From: Alphaproteobacteria bacterium
GTDB lineage: Bacteria > Pseudomonadota > Alphaproteobacteria > Rhizobiales > Rhizobiaceae
Direction: 5' to 3'
NCBI GenBank assembly: GCA_024742485.1
Contig: JANSYK010000003.1
Span: 806,001-870,000 of the forward strand
Length of the DNA stretch: 64,000 nt
The notes beneath the pieces are model-generated. The model made no database searches and had not been told where the DNA came from. It saw only the letters and a list, made by a program, of their open reading frames with translations. The translations under genes were made by a program, and so were the position numbers. How positions within the stretch are numbered: the first letter of the stretch is position 1; each line of letters opens with the position of its first letter. Of the stretch, positions 35,517 to 44,101 are shown in pieces.

Positions 35517-36410
35517 CTACACCCGCTTCTTCTGGCCGTATTCAAGGTAGACCCACGGGATCAGGATGATCAGCACCGTGGTCAGCATCACGGTGGAGGC
35601 TGCCAGGGCCTGACCGACATTGCCGCGCTCGAACATGAAATCATAGACATATTTCGCCGGGACCTCGGAGGCGATGCCCGGCCCCCCCTTGGTCAGGGCA
35701 ACCACAAGGTCGTAGAGGCGAACAATGCCCGAGGCGATAATGACCAGGGTCGTGACAAACACGCCGCGCATCATTGGAATGACAACAAAGAGGTATGTTT
35801 TCCATTTCGGGATGCCGTCAACGCGCGCCGCCTTCCAAATGTCGTCGTCGACGCCACGCAATCCCGCAAGCATCAAGGCCATGACGAAACCGGTTCCCTG
35901 CCATATGCCGGCAATCAACAGCGCATAGATGACGGTGTCCCTGTGCGATATCAGGTCGAAGGAGAAACTTTCCCAACCCATGTCGCGCACGGCCTTCTGC
36001 AACCCGAGCGTTGGATTGAGAATCCACTGCCACACCAGCCCGGTTACAATGAACGAGAGGGCGAAGGGATAGAGATAGATGGTTCTGAACGTGTTCTCGA
36101 AGCGGATTTTCTGGTCCATCAAGGCGGCCAGAACGAATCCGACAACGAGTGAAAAGCAGAGCGAGACGACGCCGTAAATGGCAATGTTCTCTACTGACTT
36201 GTTCCATCGCGACGTGTTGAACAATCGATCATATTGCGCAAAGCCGACAAACTCGTTGACCGGTAGCGAACGGGACGCTGAGAACGAATAGATCACCGTC
36301 CACAATGAGCACCCGACAAACACCACGAGCGTGGTGAAGATCATCGGCATTGCCGCGACCTTGGCATTCAGGTTTTTGAAATAGGGATTTGGTTTGGCAT
36401 CATCCGCCAT
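35517..36410 (-). CDS. Sugar ABC transporter permease (MalF/GtsB type)
   Basis: A 297-residue inner-membrane protein with about six helices, an extended FAQYDRLFNTSRWNKSVENIAIYG stretch between TM1 and TM2, and the EAA loop AARVDGIPKWKTYLFVVIPMM. ALTKGGPGIASEVPAKYVYDFMF is characteristic of the glucose/mannose-type (GtsB-like) permeases. A 75-base gap separates it from the binding-protein gene, a usual place for differential expression of binding protein and membrane parts. Confidence 0.9.
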   Translation of the reverse strand: MADDAKPNPYFKNLNAKVAAMPMIFTTLVVFVGCSLWTVIYSFSASRSLPVNEFVGFAQYDRLFNTSRWNKSVENIAIYGVVSLCFSLVVGFVLAALMDQKIRFENTFRTIYLYPFALSFIVTGLVWQWILNPTLGLQKAVRDMGWESFSFDLISHRDTVIYALLIAGIWQGTGFVMALMLAGLRGVDDDIWKAARVDGIPKWKTYLFVVIPMMRGVFVTTLVIIASGIVRLYDLVVALTKGGPGIASEVPAKYVYDFMFERGNVGQALAASTVMLTTVLIILIPWVYLEYGQKKRV

Positions 36411-36485
36411 GGCAGTGGCTCCTCCGGGGAGGCGGGGGGCAGCTGTGAAGGCCGACCCCCAGACCCATTTTCAAGCTGCTTGAGA

Positions 36486-37727
36486 TCAGTCGGCGTTTTC
36501 GATGATCTCGACGTAGCGTGCCTGGGCTTCTTCGACCGGCATGTCTGGGTCGTTGAAGAATTCAACCCACAGGTCTTCCATCTGACCCGTCGTGTCGGAT
36601 GACCAGGACTGCTCGCCACCGGGCAGAATATTGTCCGGGTTTTCAAGGATCTTGATGCCCTTTTGCATGCAGTCATTGGCCGCGGAAAGGTCGATATCGC
36701 CACGGATCGGCAGCGAGCCTTTCTTCAGGTTGAAGTCGACCTGAACTTCCTTGGATACCAGCAGGGAAGCCATTTCGAGCTGAGCTGCCACCACCTCCGG
36801 ATTGTCATCGGCAGGTTTCGGGAAATAGAAGGCATCGCCGCCGGTGTCCAGAACCGGATAGACACCAAGGCCCGGAAGACAATCGTAATCTTCGCCCGCC
36901 TTCTGGCCCGCAACGCTGAATTCACCCTGCGCCCAGTCACCCATGATCTGCGCACCGGCTTTTCCGGTGATCACCATGTTGGCGGCATCGTTCCATGCCC
37001 GTCCGACAAAGCCGTCATCGACCATTCCCCGGGCGGTGCCAATGGCTTCGAACACCTGTGTCATCTGCGGACCGGCGGCCGCTTCCAGATCCCTGTCCAC
37101 ATTGATCTTGCGGAAGAGCTCAACGCCGCCAAGCGCAACCTGAAACACACCAGCCATTCCGTTGATCTGCCAGGCTTCGCCACCGACAGCGAGCGGAATA
37201 ACGCCCTTTTCACGCAGGGCAGGGGCCGCCGCGACGAATTCATTCCAGTTTTTCGGGATTTCGAGACCATTGTCTTCAAAAACGCCACGGTTCAACCACA
37301 TCCACTGGAAAGAATGAATATTGACCGGAACGCAATAGATGCGGCCTTCATAGCGGCAGCTGTCGAGCAGTTTTGCAGGCCGGATAAAGTCGGCCCAGCC
37401 ATCTCGTTCTGCAATTTCCGTCAGATCGGTCATCAGGCCGGCCTTGACGAGTTCTTCGGCGTCACGGCCGGTGTTAAGCTGTGTTGCGCCCATGGGGTCG
37501 CCACCGGAAATTCGGCTGATGATGATCGGGCGGGCGTTGCCGCCGCCGGCGATCGCACCATCGACCCAGTTGTGTCCGGTTTTGTTGAAGGCGTCTGCGA
37601 ATACCGCGACGGCCGCGGCTTCACCGCCGGACGTCCACCAATGGGTAACTTCAAGGTCTGTGGCGGACGCTACACTGAGCCCACCAAGCATCGTCGTCGC
37701 CGCGAGCGCGGCCCTAAATCCAATCAT
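36486..37727 (-). CDS. Sugar-binding protein of the ABC importer (GtsA/glucose-mannose type)
   Basis: A 413-residue family 1 extracellular solute-binding protein with a Sec signal peptide cleaved after about residue 22 (LSVASAT). The mature start LEVTHWWTSGGEAAAVAVF and the later GNARPIIISRISGGDPMGATQL closely resemble Pseudomonas GtsA/GltB glucose/mannose-binding proteins. VPVNIHSFQWMWLNR and GKAGAQIMGDWAQGEF form the sugar-pocket region. GGAGG precedes the ATG. It is the first gene of the operon; a LacI-type palindrome lies 90 bases upstream. Confidence 0.88.
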   Translation of the reverse strand: MIGFRAALAATTMLGGLSVASATDLEVTHWWTSGGEAAAVAVFADAFNKTGHNWVDGAIAGGGNARPIIISRISGGDPMGATQLNTGRDAEELVKAGLMTDLTEIAERDGWADFIRPAKLLDSCRYEGRIYCVPVNIHSFQWMWLNRGVFEDNGLEIPKNWNEFVAAAPALREKGVIPLAVGGEAWQINGMAGVFQVALGGVELFRKINVDRDLEAAAGPQMTQVFEAIGTARGMVDDGFVGRAWNDAANMVITGKAGAQIMGDWAQGEFSVAGQKAGEDYDCLPGLGVYPVLDTGGDAFYFPKPADDNPEVVAAQLEMASLLVSKEVQVDFNLKKGSLPIRGDIDLSAANDCMQKGIKILENPDNILPGGEQSWSSDTTGQMEDLWVEFFNDPDMPVEEAQARYVEIIENAD

Positions 37728-37816
37728 AATTTCCTCCCATGCGAATGCGTCACCTGGATCGCATTCGAGCCAATCTGGCTGTTAACAACGCAACCAACCA
37801 CAACGCAATATTGCTT

Positions 37817-37830
37817 TGTAATCGATTACA
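37817..37830. promoter_or_regulatory. LacI-type operator upstream of the sugar-binding protein gene
   Basis: TGTAATCGATTACA is a perfect 14-bp palindrome with the central CG typical of LacI-family operators, 90 bases upstream of the binding-protein ATG. No LacI gene adjoins this operon, and the palindrome differs from the one in front of the LacI gene at 56718. Confidence 0.7.
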
Positions 37831-38053
37831 TTCTGAAGGATGATGTTTCCATCAAAGATTGTCAAGTTTAAATCGGTGCGTGATATGTCCAGCCTGAAAA
37901 CCGTTGATAAGGCAGGGTTTTAGCAGGTGTGGAAAGGACCCCGACAAGGTCCGGCGTCACTTTGTCGTGCCGTTTGATCCTTGATGTCGGTGGTCTTGAA
38001 AAGGTTTGATCTGTCAGCAAGACAGGGGTCGAATTGAGCCTGTCGGCTGATCA

Positions 38054-38077
38054 TGCCGCCGACCGAGGCCGGCGGCA
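38054..38077 (-). terminator. Hairpin after the peptide-binding protein gene, possible terminator
   Basis: Arms TGCCGCC (38054-38060) and GGCGGCA (38071-38077) lie just past the stop on the minus strand. There is no clear T-run, so Rho-independent termination is uncertain. Confidence 0.4.
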
Positions 38078-38089
38078 CGAAATGGTGTT

Positions 38090-39679
38090 CTACTCTTTCT
38101 CGACGAGACGGTAGTAGACGAAGTCTGAGGTCGCGCCATTGACGTAACCCGAAACATCCTTGTCCATCGCCACCTGGTAGGAGGCCTGGAACATTATCAC
38201 GATGGGTGATGATGCCTGCACTTGCTGTTGCAGATCGCGATACATGTCGAGACGTTTTTCCGGATCGGTTTCCGTCAGCGCGGCGGTCGTCATCTTGTTC
38301 ATTTCATCGGGAACCGCCCAGGCATTGCGCCATGTGGTTGTCGCGGCGTATTTGTCATCCGAATTGTCTGAGTTGTAGGCAAACGCCTTGGCATTGGAAT
38401 GCGGATCCATGAAATCGGGACCCCAATACAGCAACATCGCCTCATGACTGCGGTCGCGGTATTTGGTGATGACCTGTGAACCGGTGCCCGGCAGGATTTC
38501 AAAGTTGATTCCGGCATCGGCGAAGCTGGCCTGAAGCGACTGCGCCATATCCGTGAACGGAGCGGCGTTGATCACGTCCAGAGACACAGTGATCGGCAAG
38601 GCGACACCAGCGTCTTCCAGAACCTTCTTGGCTTTTTCCGGATCGTAGCTGAACGGTGTTTCGTCATAGGACCCTGGAAAACCCTTGGGCCAGAATGCCT
38701 GGTGAACATCCATCTGCCCATTGATGATCGTATCGGTCATGCCAGAGTAATCGACGAGGTAGCGGGCTGCTTCCCAAACGGCGGGCGGCGTCAGGCTGTC
38801 AGTCTTCTGGTTGAAGGACAGGAAATGCACAGCGGCCTGTGGAAAAACCTCGACCTTGATTTTGGCCGGATCCAATGTGGCGATCTGATCCGGTGTCAGG
38901 TTCTTTGCCATGTCGACATCGCCCTGTTCCAGAAGCAGCTGCTGCGTGGCGGCTTCAGCGACATGCTGAATGATCACGCTTTGAACGCCAGGTGCCCCTT
39001 TGAAGTAGTCCTTGTTGGCGACAAGACGGATGATCTCGGCCGGCCGGTAGGCCTGCATGGAGAAGGGACCGGAGCCGGCGCTATTGGCGTTCAGCCAGGC
39101 ATTGCCCATGTCTCCATCGACTTCGTTTGCCATCGCCGTGGCCATGTCGACCACGGAGGCCGGGCGAGAGGCGAGGATATTCATCACGAAGGCAGGTGAA
39201 AAGTCACCGTCATACTTGACCGTTACGGTGTTGCCGTCTGCTGTCACCATCTGTTCGACATTGTCCGGCGTCCAGCCGAGCTGAGCCAGAATGAACGCTG
39301 GTGTCAGGTTCAGCTTGATGACGCGCGCAAACGATCCGACGACATCTGTGCCGGTAACCGGATTACCGGAATGAAACTTGGCGTCATCACGCAATTTAAA
39401 GGTGATGGTTTTGGCGTTGGCATCGATGGTCCAATCGGTCGCCAGACCGGGAGAAAGGACGGTCGGGTCCTCGGCATCATATTGCACCAGCCGGTCATAG
39501 ACATTCGTCACCAATTCACCGGATGTGAATTCGTAGGCCTGTGCGGGGTCGATGGCAACGATATCATCGATGTTCTGGGCGACAACCAGCACATTTGGCG
39601 GCGTGTCGGCCAGTGCAGCAGGCGCCATGAGCGGTAGCGCCAGCGCGGCTGCGATTAAGGTCGATCGTATGTGTTTCAT
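38090..39679 (-). CDS. Dipeptide/oligopeptide-type ABC substrate-binding protein
   Basis: A 529-residue family 5 extracellular solute-binding protein. The signal peptide is cleaved near residue 24 (LAPAALADTPPN). Family landmarks are DIVAIDPAQAYEFTSGELVTNVYDRLV, LSPGLATDWTIDANAKTITFKLRDDAKFHSG, PEKAKKVLEDAG and the YQVAMDKDVSGYV end. These proteins bind peptides, opines, nickel or glycans, so the ligand is open. Start ATG 39679 follows GAGG. It lies 35 bases downstream of the XRE-cupin regulator in the same unit, while its permeases are encoded divergently, a split arrangement around one regulatory region. Confidence 0.88.
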   Translation of the reverse strand: MKHIRSTLIAAALALPLMAPAALADTPPNVLVVAQNIDDIVAIDPAQAYEFTSGELVTNVYDRLVQYDAEDPTVLSPGLATDWTIDANAKTITFKLRDDAKFHSGNPVTGTDVVGSFARVIKLNLTPAFILAQLGWTPDNVEQMVTADGNTVTVKYDGDFSPAFVMNILASRPASVVDMATAMANEVDGDMGNAWLNANSAGSGPFSMQAYRPAEIIRLVANKDYFKGAPGVQSVIIQHVAEAATQQLLLEQGDVDMAKNLTPDQIATLDPAKIKVEVFPQAAVHFLSFNQKTDSLTPPAVWEAARYLVDYSGMTDTIINGQMDVHQAFWPKGFPGSYDETPFSYDPEKAKKVLEDAGVALPITVSLDVINAAPFTDMAQSLQASFADAGINFEILPGTGSQVITKYRDRSHEAMLLYWGPDFMDPHSNAKAFAYNSDNSDDKYAATTTWRNAWAVPDEMNKMTTAALTETDPEKRLDMYRDLQQQVQASSPIVIMFQASYQVAMDKDVSGYVNGATSDFVYYRLVEKE

Positions 39680-39714
39680 TGTGGTTTCCTCACTGTTGCA
39701 CTTCAAGGGTCTTG

Positions 39715-40344
39715 TTATGGATCGTTATTGGCCGCAATCACCGACGGCATATGGTGTGTGCGGCCGGGGTTCAGAATACTGAGCATGCCGGTCCACAATA
39801 CGCGTGCCGTTACATCGGTGACATTGGACCATGAATGAGTCGTTTTGCCGTCATAATGCATGCTGTCGCCCTGGCGCATGACGAAAGTCTCGCCACCAAG
39901 GGTGACATCAAGTGAGCCCTCGAGCATGATGATGATCTCTTCGCCATCATGGGAGACGGTTTCCGACGCGTAATGCGGCGGGACGTGGAGAATATAGGAC
40001 GACATCTCCGAACCCGGATAATCGGCACTGATCGCCTCATAGACAATGGATGATCCGGCGAGTGAAAACCGCGGGCGGCCCTGGGCCTGACTGAAAGCGT
40101 CATTGGGTTTGTGCGTGCTGACAAAGAAGTCCACGGACACGTCCATCGCCTGTGCGATCTGTGCCAGTGTGGCCAGGGTAGGGGCCGCCTTGTCCCGTTC
40201 AAGCTGACTAAGATATCCGACGGATAGTCCCGCCCGGTCACACATCTCCTGAAGTGTCAGCCCCATCTGCCGCCGGCGCTTTCTCAGGCGTGACCCCAAT
40301 TGCGGGACTGAGGAATCTACAGCGGATAGGGTCTGCGCCGGCAT
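39715..40344 (-). CDS. XRE-family regulator with C-terminal cupin domain
   Basis: A 209-residue protein. The N-terminal helix-turn-helix is at about 15-70 (LGSRLRKRRRQMGLTLQEMCDRAGLSVGYLSQLERDKAAPTLATL). The C-terminal cupin_2 domain is at about 110-190, with ETVSHDGEEIIIMLEGSLDV, GDSMHYDGKTTHSWSNV and the metal-binding His/Glu pattern. This is the PuuR/YdcN-type architecture, commonly a ligand-responsive repressor of amine, amino acid or peptide catabolism. It probably controls both its own transcript with the binding protein and the divergent permease operon; AT-rich direct repeats lie between them. Confidence 0.88.
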   Translation of the reverse strand: MPAQTLSAVDSSVPQLGSRLRKRRRQMGLTLQEMCDRAGLSVGYLSQLERDKAAPTLATLAQIAQAMDVSVDFFVSTHKPNDAFSQAQGRPRFSLAGSSIVYEAISADYPGSEMSSYILHVPPHYASETVSHDGEEIIIMLEGSLDVTLGGETFVMRQGDSMHYDGKTTHSWSNVTDVTARVLWTGMLSILNPGRTHHMPSVIAANNDP

Positions 40345-40377
40345 TCAACGTCTTTCTGCCCAAAGGCACGTCAGAAT

Positions 40378-40410
40378 AATTTTTTTGATAGAAGCAAAAT
40401 TTTTTGTATT
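40378..40410. promoter_or_regulatory. Direct repeats, candidate XRE-cupin operator
   Basis: AATTTTTTTGATA (40378-40390) and AATTTTTTGTATT (40398-40410) repeat with a 20-base period (two helical turns) in the divergent promoter region, 34-66 bases upstream of the regulator ATG. Confidence 0.4.
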
Positions 40411-40467
40411 AGCCAAGCGAAATATCTTATTCTAGTGTCCGTCACGAAGCTGTCGCGGAGGTCCGAC

Positions 40468-40581
40468 ATGGGCGAACCGACAGCGAATGTCAGCATCGGC
40501 TCAGCAACGAAGCGATCCGTACGCAACGAAGTTCTATCGAAAGGCTCTTTCCTCGGTGGCAATTGCCGACAACTCAACTGA
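40468..40581 (+). CDS. Possible 37-codon leader ORF upstream of the peptide permease genes
   Basis: An ATG at 40468, six bases after GGAGG (40457-40461), opens a 37-codon frame that ends 19 bases before the preferred start of the permease. The permease itself has only a weak ribosome site, so translation could be coupled to this leader. The peptide (MGEPTANVSIGS at its start) matches nothing I know. Alternatively, the SD belongs to a longer form of the permease starting at ATG 40487. Confidence 0.25.
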   Translation: MGEPTANVSIGSATKRSVRNEVLSKGSFLGGNCRQLN

Positions 40582-40600
40582 CGGATCGCTGCACGGCGTG

Positions 40601-41614
40601 ATGCGATTTGTTCGGTCGCTGGCCGGTTTTGTCGTCGTCGTGGCGCTGACCTTTCTGGGCCTTCTGGCCATCACATTCTTCATTGGTCGTGTGGTGCCCA
40701 TCGATCCGGTGCTGTCCGTCGTCGGCGACAGAGCCACCCAGGAGCAGTATGACGCGGCCAAAATCGCCATGGGGCTCGACCGTCCCCTGATCGTGCAGTT
40801 CTTCAGCTATGTCGGAAATGTTCTGGGTGGCGATCTTGGCCAGTCCGTCTCGACCAATCGGGCGGTTGCGGCCGATCTAGTCCGAGTGTTCCCGGCAACC
40901 CTGGAGCTCGCCACACTGGGCATCATAATCGGCGTTCTGCTGGGCGTGCCCATGGGCGTGGCTGCGGCTGTCTATCAGGGGCGGGCGGCTGATCAGATTA
41001 TCCGTGTGCTGGCGCTCCTGGGCTACTCGGTTCCTGCCTTCTGGCTCGGGCTTGTGGGTTTGGCCGTGTTCTATGCGGGCCTGGGCTGGGTCGCGGGGCC
41101 CGGACGCATCGACATCTTTTATGACGGGATCGTGCCGCCGGTGACCGGCTTGTTGCTGATCGACAGCCTGATCGCCGGGGATACGGATATCTTTTTCAAC
41201 GCTCTGGATCACATCGCCTTGCCGGCGGTGATCCTCGGGTTTTTCAGCCTTGCCTATATTGCCCGCATGACCCGGTCATTCATGCTCGATCAGTTGGGGC
41301 AGGAATATGTGACGACCGCGCGGGTCAAGGGCGTTGCCGAATGGCGGGTGATATGGGTACACGCCTTTGCGCCCATCCGGGTGCCGTTGATCACGGTGAT
41401 CGGCCTTTCCTACGCCGGCCTGCTTGAGGGATCGGTGATGATCGAGACCGTTTTTTCCTGGCCGGGTATCGGGAATTATCTCACCGTTGCGCTGCTCAAT
41501 GCCGACATGAATGCGGTGCTTGGCGCCACTCTTGTCATCGGATCGGTCTTCATCTTCATCAACAAGATTTCCGATGTGCTGTATCGAATTCTTGATCCAA
41601 GGAGTCGATCATGA
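40601..41614 (+). CDS. Dipeptide-type ABC transporter permease (DppB family)
   Basis: A 337-residue inner-membrane permease. The first helix is at about 8-30 (GFVVVVALTFLGLLAITFFIGRVVP), followed by the DppB-family periplasmic segment GDRATQEQYDAAKIAMGLDRPLIVQFFSYVGNVLGGDLGQS. The EAA loop is YVTTARVKGVAEWRVIWVHAFAPI, and the C-terminal helices include ETVFSWPGIGNYLTVALLNADMN. I prefer ATG 40601; an in-frame ATG at 40487 would add 38 residues of low similarity to the family. It overlaps the next permease by ATGA. Confidence 0.88.
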   Translation: MRFVRSLAGFVVVVALTFLGLLAITFFIGRVVPIDPVLSVVGDRATQEQYDAAKIAMGLDRPLIVQFFSYVGNVLGGDLGQSVSTNRAVAADLVRVFPATLELATLGIIIGVLLGVPMGVAAAVYQGRAADQIIRVLALLGYSVPAFWLGLVGLAVFYAGLGWVAGPGRIDIFYDGIVPPVTGLLLIDSLIAGDTDIFFNALDHIALPAVILGFFSLAYIARMTRSFMLDQLGQEYVTTARVKGVAEWRVIWVHAFAPIRVPLITVIGLSYAGLLEGSVMIETVFSWPGIGNYLTVALLNADMNAVLGATLVIGSVFIFINKISDVLYRILDPRSRS

Positions 41615-42513
41615 TTTCCCGCGACTGGCTGCTCGACACTTCGCCCACATCGCGGCTGCAGGCCAATGCCGGCAGAGCTTATATTGCCGCCGGCCAATTG
41701 CTGCGCAATCCTTTGGCGGTCATCGGTGGAATCATCATCCTGTTGCTTATCCTGACAGCGGCGTTTGCGCCATGGATCGCACCGGAAAGCCCGGTGGGCC
41801 AAAACCTGCAAAATCGTCTGTTGCCGCCTTCGGCAAGCCATTGGATGGGAACTGATGAGCTGGGGCGCGACATATTCTCCCGCGTTATCTACGGTTCACG
41901 CATCACGTTGATGATTGTTGCGCTGGTTGCCGTGATATCAGCGCCGCTCGGCCTCATCATTGGCGCAGTTTCGGGATATTTCGGCGGCTGGATCGACCGG
42001 ATTATCATGGGCGTGACGGATGTCTTCCTGTCGATGCCGAAGCTGATCCTTGCGCTGGCCTTTGTTGCTGCACTCGGACCGGGGATCGAGAACGCCATAA
42101 TTGCGATCGCCATCACAGCCTGGCCGGCCTATGCCCGTATCGCCCGGGCTGAAACGATGACATTCTGCAACTCCGAATTCATCGCTGCGACCCGTCTTCT
42201 TGGCGCATCGCATATGCGGGTCATCACCCGGCACGTTTTGCCACTTTGTGTCAGTTCGATGATCGTGCGGGTCACGCTCGATATGGCGGGGATCATACTC
42301 ACTGCCGCCGGACTCGGATTTCTGGGCTTGGGTGCCCAACCACCACTGCCCGAATGGGGCGCCATGATTTCACGCGGCCGGACATTCATTCTTGATCAAT
42401 GGTGGGTGGCGACGATGCCCGGATTCGCCATCATTCTGGTGTCGCTCGGCTTCTGCTTTCTCGGCGACGGTCTGCGCGACGTGCTCGACCCCAAACAAAG
42501 TGGCAAGTCATGA
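41611..42513 (+). CDS. Dipeptide-type ABC transporter permease (DppC family)
   Basis: A 300-residue permease with the DppC N-terminal helix (about 38-58, PLAVIGGIIILLLILTAAFAPWIAP), HWMGTDELGRDIFSRVIYGSR, and the EAA loop AATRLLGASHMRVITRHVLPL. It forms the heterodimeric channel with the preceding permease. Start and stop overlap both neighbours by four bases (ATGA). Confidence 0.92.
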   Translation: MISRDWLLDTSPTSRLQANAGRAYIAAGQLLRNPLAVIGGIIILLLILTAAFAPWIAPESPVGQNLQNRLLPPSASHWMGTDELGRDIFSRVIYGSRITLMIVALVAVISAPLGLIIGAVSGYFGGWIDRIIMGVTDVFLSMPKLILALAFVAALGPGIENAIIAIAITAWPAYARIARAETMTFCNSEFIAATRLLGASHMRVITRHVLPLCVSSMIVRVTLDMAGIILTAAGLGFLGLGAQPPLPEWGAMISRGRTFILDQWWVATMPGFAIILVSLGFCFLGDGLRDVLDPKQSGKS

Positions 42514-43352
42514 GTGCGCCACTGCTGTCGATTGAGGATCTGCGGGTCAGCTTTCCGACACCCAAGGGCCGGATTGAAGTGGTCAAGGGCGTGACCTTCG
42601 ACCTCGGTCGCGAGCGTCTCGGGATAGTCGGCGAAAGCGGGTCCGGAAAATCCATGACCGGTCGCGCCATATTGCGGCTGATCCGCCCTCCGGGCGTGGT
42701 GACGGCGAGCCGCATGCAATTTGACGGCATGGATCTGATGGCTCTTTCCGAGGCTGACATGCGGGCACTGCGCGGTGCCCGCATATCGATGATCATGCAG
42801 GATCCGAAATTTTCCCTCAACCCCGTGATGACTGTCGGCCGGCAGATCGGAGAAGCGCTTCGCGCCCACGAACGATTGCCACGTGCGGCCATTCGTGCCC
42901 GCGTCATCGAGATGCTCAATGCCGTACGGATCAATGATCCCGAACGGGTCGCCAAAATGTATCCGCATGAGGTTTCAGGGGGCATGGGTCAGCGGGTCAT
43001 GATTGCCATGATGCTGATCCCCAAACCAAGCCTCCTGATCGCGGATGAACCGACCAGCGCGCTGGATGTGTCTGTCCAGGCACAAGTGCTGGACCTGATC
43101 GATGACCTCGTTCGAGAGACTGGAATGGGCTTGCTGCTCATCAGCCACGATCTGAATCTGGTCGCCCGCTATTGCGATCGCATATTGGTGATGAATGCCG
43201 GCGAGGTTGTGGAGAGTTGTGCCGCCCGTGACCTGCATGCAGCAAGTCATCCCTATACGAAGGGGTTGTTGGCAGCGGTACCGCAAATGCATGAGACCCG
43301 TGATGTGCTTCCAGTCCTTGATCGCAGCGCCTGGGGTGGAACCGGCACATGA
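42510..43352 (+). CDS. Dipeptide-type ABC transporter ATP-binding protein (DppD family)
   Basis: A 280-residue ATPase: GIVGESGSGKSMTGRAIL (Walker A), ISMIMQDPKFSLNPVMTVG (Q-loop), VSGGMGQRVMIAMMLI (signature, with GMGQ in place of the usual GQRQ arrangement), LIADEPTSALDVSVQAQVL (Walker B) and ISHDLNLVARYCDRI. It ends shortly after ASHPYTKGLLAAVPQM and is shorter than classical DppD, lacking most of the iron-sulfur-type Cys-rich C-terminal tail. Confidence 0.9.
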   Translation: MSAPLLSIEDLRVSFPTPKGRIEVVKGVTFDLGRERLGIVGESGSGKSMTGRAILRLIRPPGVVTASRMQFDGMDLMALSEADMRALRGARISMIMQDPKFSLNPVMTVGRQIGEALRAHERLPRAAIRARVIEMLNAVRINDPERVAKMYPHEVSGGMGQRVMIAMMLIPKPSLLIADEPTSALDVSVQAQVLDLIDDLVRETGMGLLLISHDLNLVARYCDRILVMNAGEVVESCAARDLHAASHPYTKGLLAAVPQMHETRDVLPVLDRSAWGGTGT

Positions 43353-44083
43353 ATGCGATTTCGCTTCAGGACGTGAGCATTTCCTATGGTTCCCAGACCG
43401 TTGTTGAAGGCGTGACCTTCGATGTTTCGGAAGGCGGCAGTTTTGCGCTGGTCGGCGAAAGCGGGTCGGGCAAGTCGACAGTTCTCAAGGCGATTGCCGG
43501 TCTGGCGCCGCAGTGGACAGGGAAGATATCGGTGCTGGGAGAGCCGCGCGGCCACAGGCCCGATCGTGAATTTGCCCGTCAGTGCCAAATGGTTTTCCAG
43601 GATCCCTACGGTTCTCTCCACCCGCGCAAAACCGTCGACTCGGTCTTGACGGAGGCCCTGACCATCCACCGTTTGCCGGACCGCGACAGGCGGGTCACCG
43701 AAGCCCTTTCGGATGTCGGCCTCGATCCACGCTTCCGGTTTCGCTTCCCGCACCAATTGTCGGGTGGACAGCGCCAGCGTGTGGCAATCGCCCGTGCGCT
43801 GATGCTGGAGCCGCGCGTGATGTTGCTTGATGAGCCGACCAGCGCACTGGATGTTTCGGTTCAAGCGGAAATCCTGAACCTGCTCAAGCGGCTGCGCCGG
43901 GAGCACGGTCTGACCTATCTGATGGTGACCCACAACCTGCCGGTGGTCAGTTTCATGTGCGATCGCATGGCGGTCATGCAGAAAGGGAGAATTGTTGAGA
44001 TCACTGATGCGACAACGCTTCACTCCGGCGACTTTGCCGATCCCTATTCCCGTCAACTCTACGCCGCCTCTGGTGGTGCATAA
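43349..44083 (+). CDS. Dipeptide-type ABC transporter ATP-binding protein (DppF family)
   Basis: A 244-residue second ATPase of the importer: LVGESGSGKSTVLKAIAG (Walker A), QMVFQDPYGSLHPRKTV (Q-loop typical of DppF), [16 protein letters not shown] (signature), MLLDEPTSALDVSVQAEIL (Walker B) and MVTHNLPVVSFMCDRMAVM. It is shorter than usual DppF (~320-330 residues). It overlaps the preceding gene by ATGA and is followed 18 bases later by the GAF gene. Confidence 0.9.
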   Translation: MNAISLQDVSISYGSQTVVEGVTFDVSEGGSFALVGESGSGKSTVLKAIAGLAPQWTGKISVLGEPRGHRPDREFARQCQMVFQDPYGSLHPRKTVDSVLTEALTIHRLPDRDRRVTEALSDVGLDPRFRFRFPHQLSGGQRQRVAIARALMLEPRVMLLDEPTSALDVSVQAEILNLLKRLRREHGLTYLMVTHNLPVVSFMCDRMAVMQKGRIVEITDATTLHSGDFADPYSRQLYAASGGA

Positions 44084-44101
44084 CGCCTAGCGAGAAAGCC
44101 C

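Larger units (their letters stand above)
37728..38089. other. 362-base intergenic region between two minus-strand units
   Basis: It contains the promoter side of the sugar operon with the operator at 37817-37830 and, at its right end, a hairpin after the peptide-binding protein gene (38054-38077). A small stem GGACC/GGTCC lies near 37936-37952. I see no open frame or RNA gene here. Confidence 0.6.

Noticed and set aside
36663-37871. 402-residue plus-strand frame antisense to the sugar-binding protein gene
   Set aside because: It is a shadow of the real minus-strand gene, which has a signal peptide, family motifs and a ribosome site.
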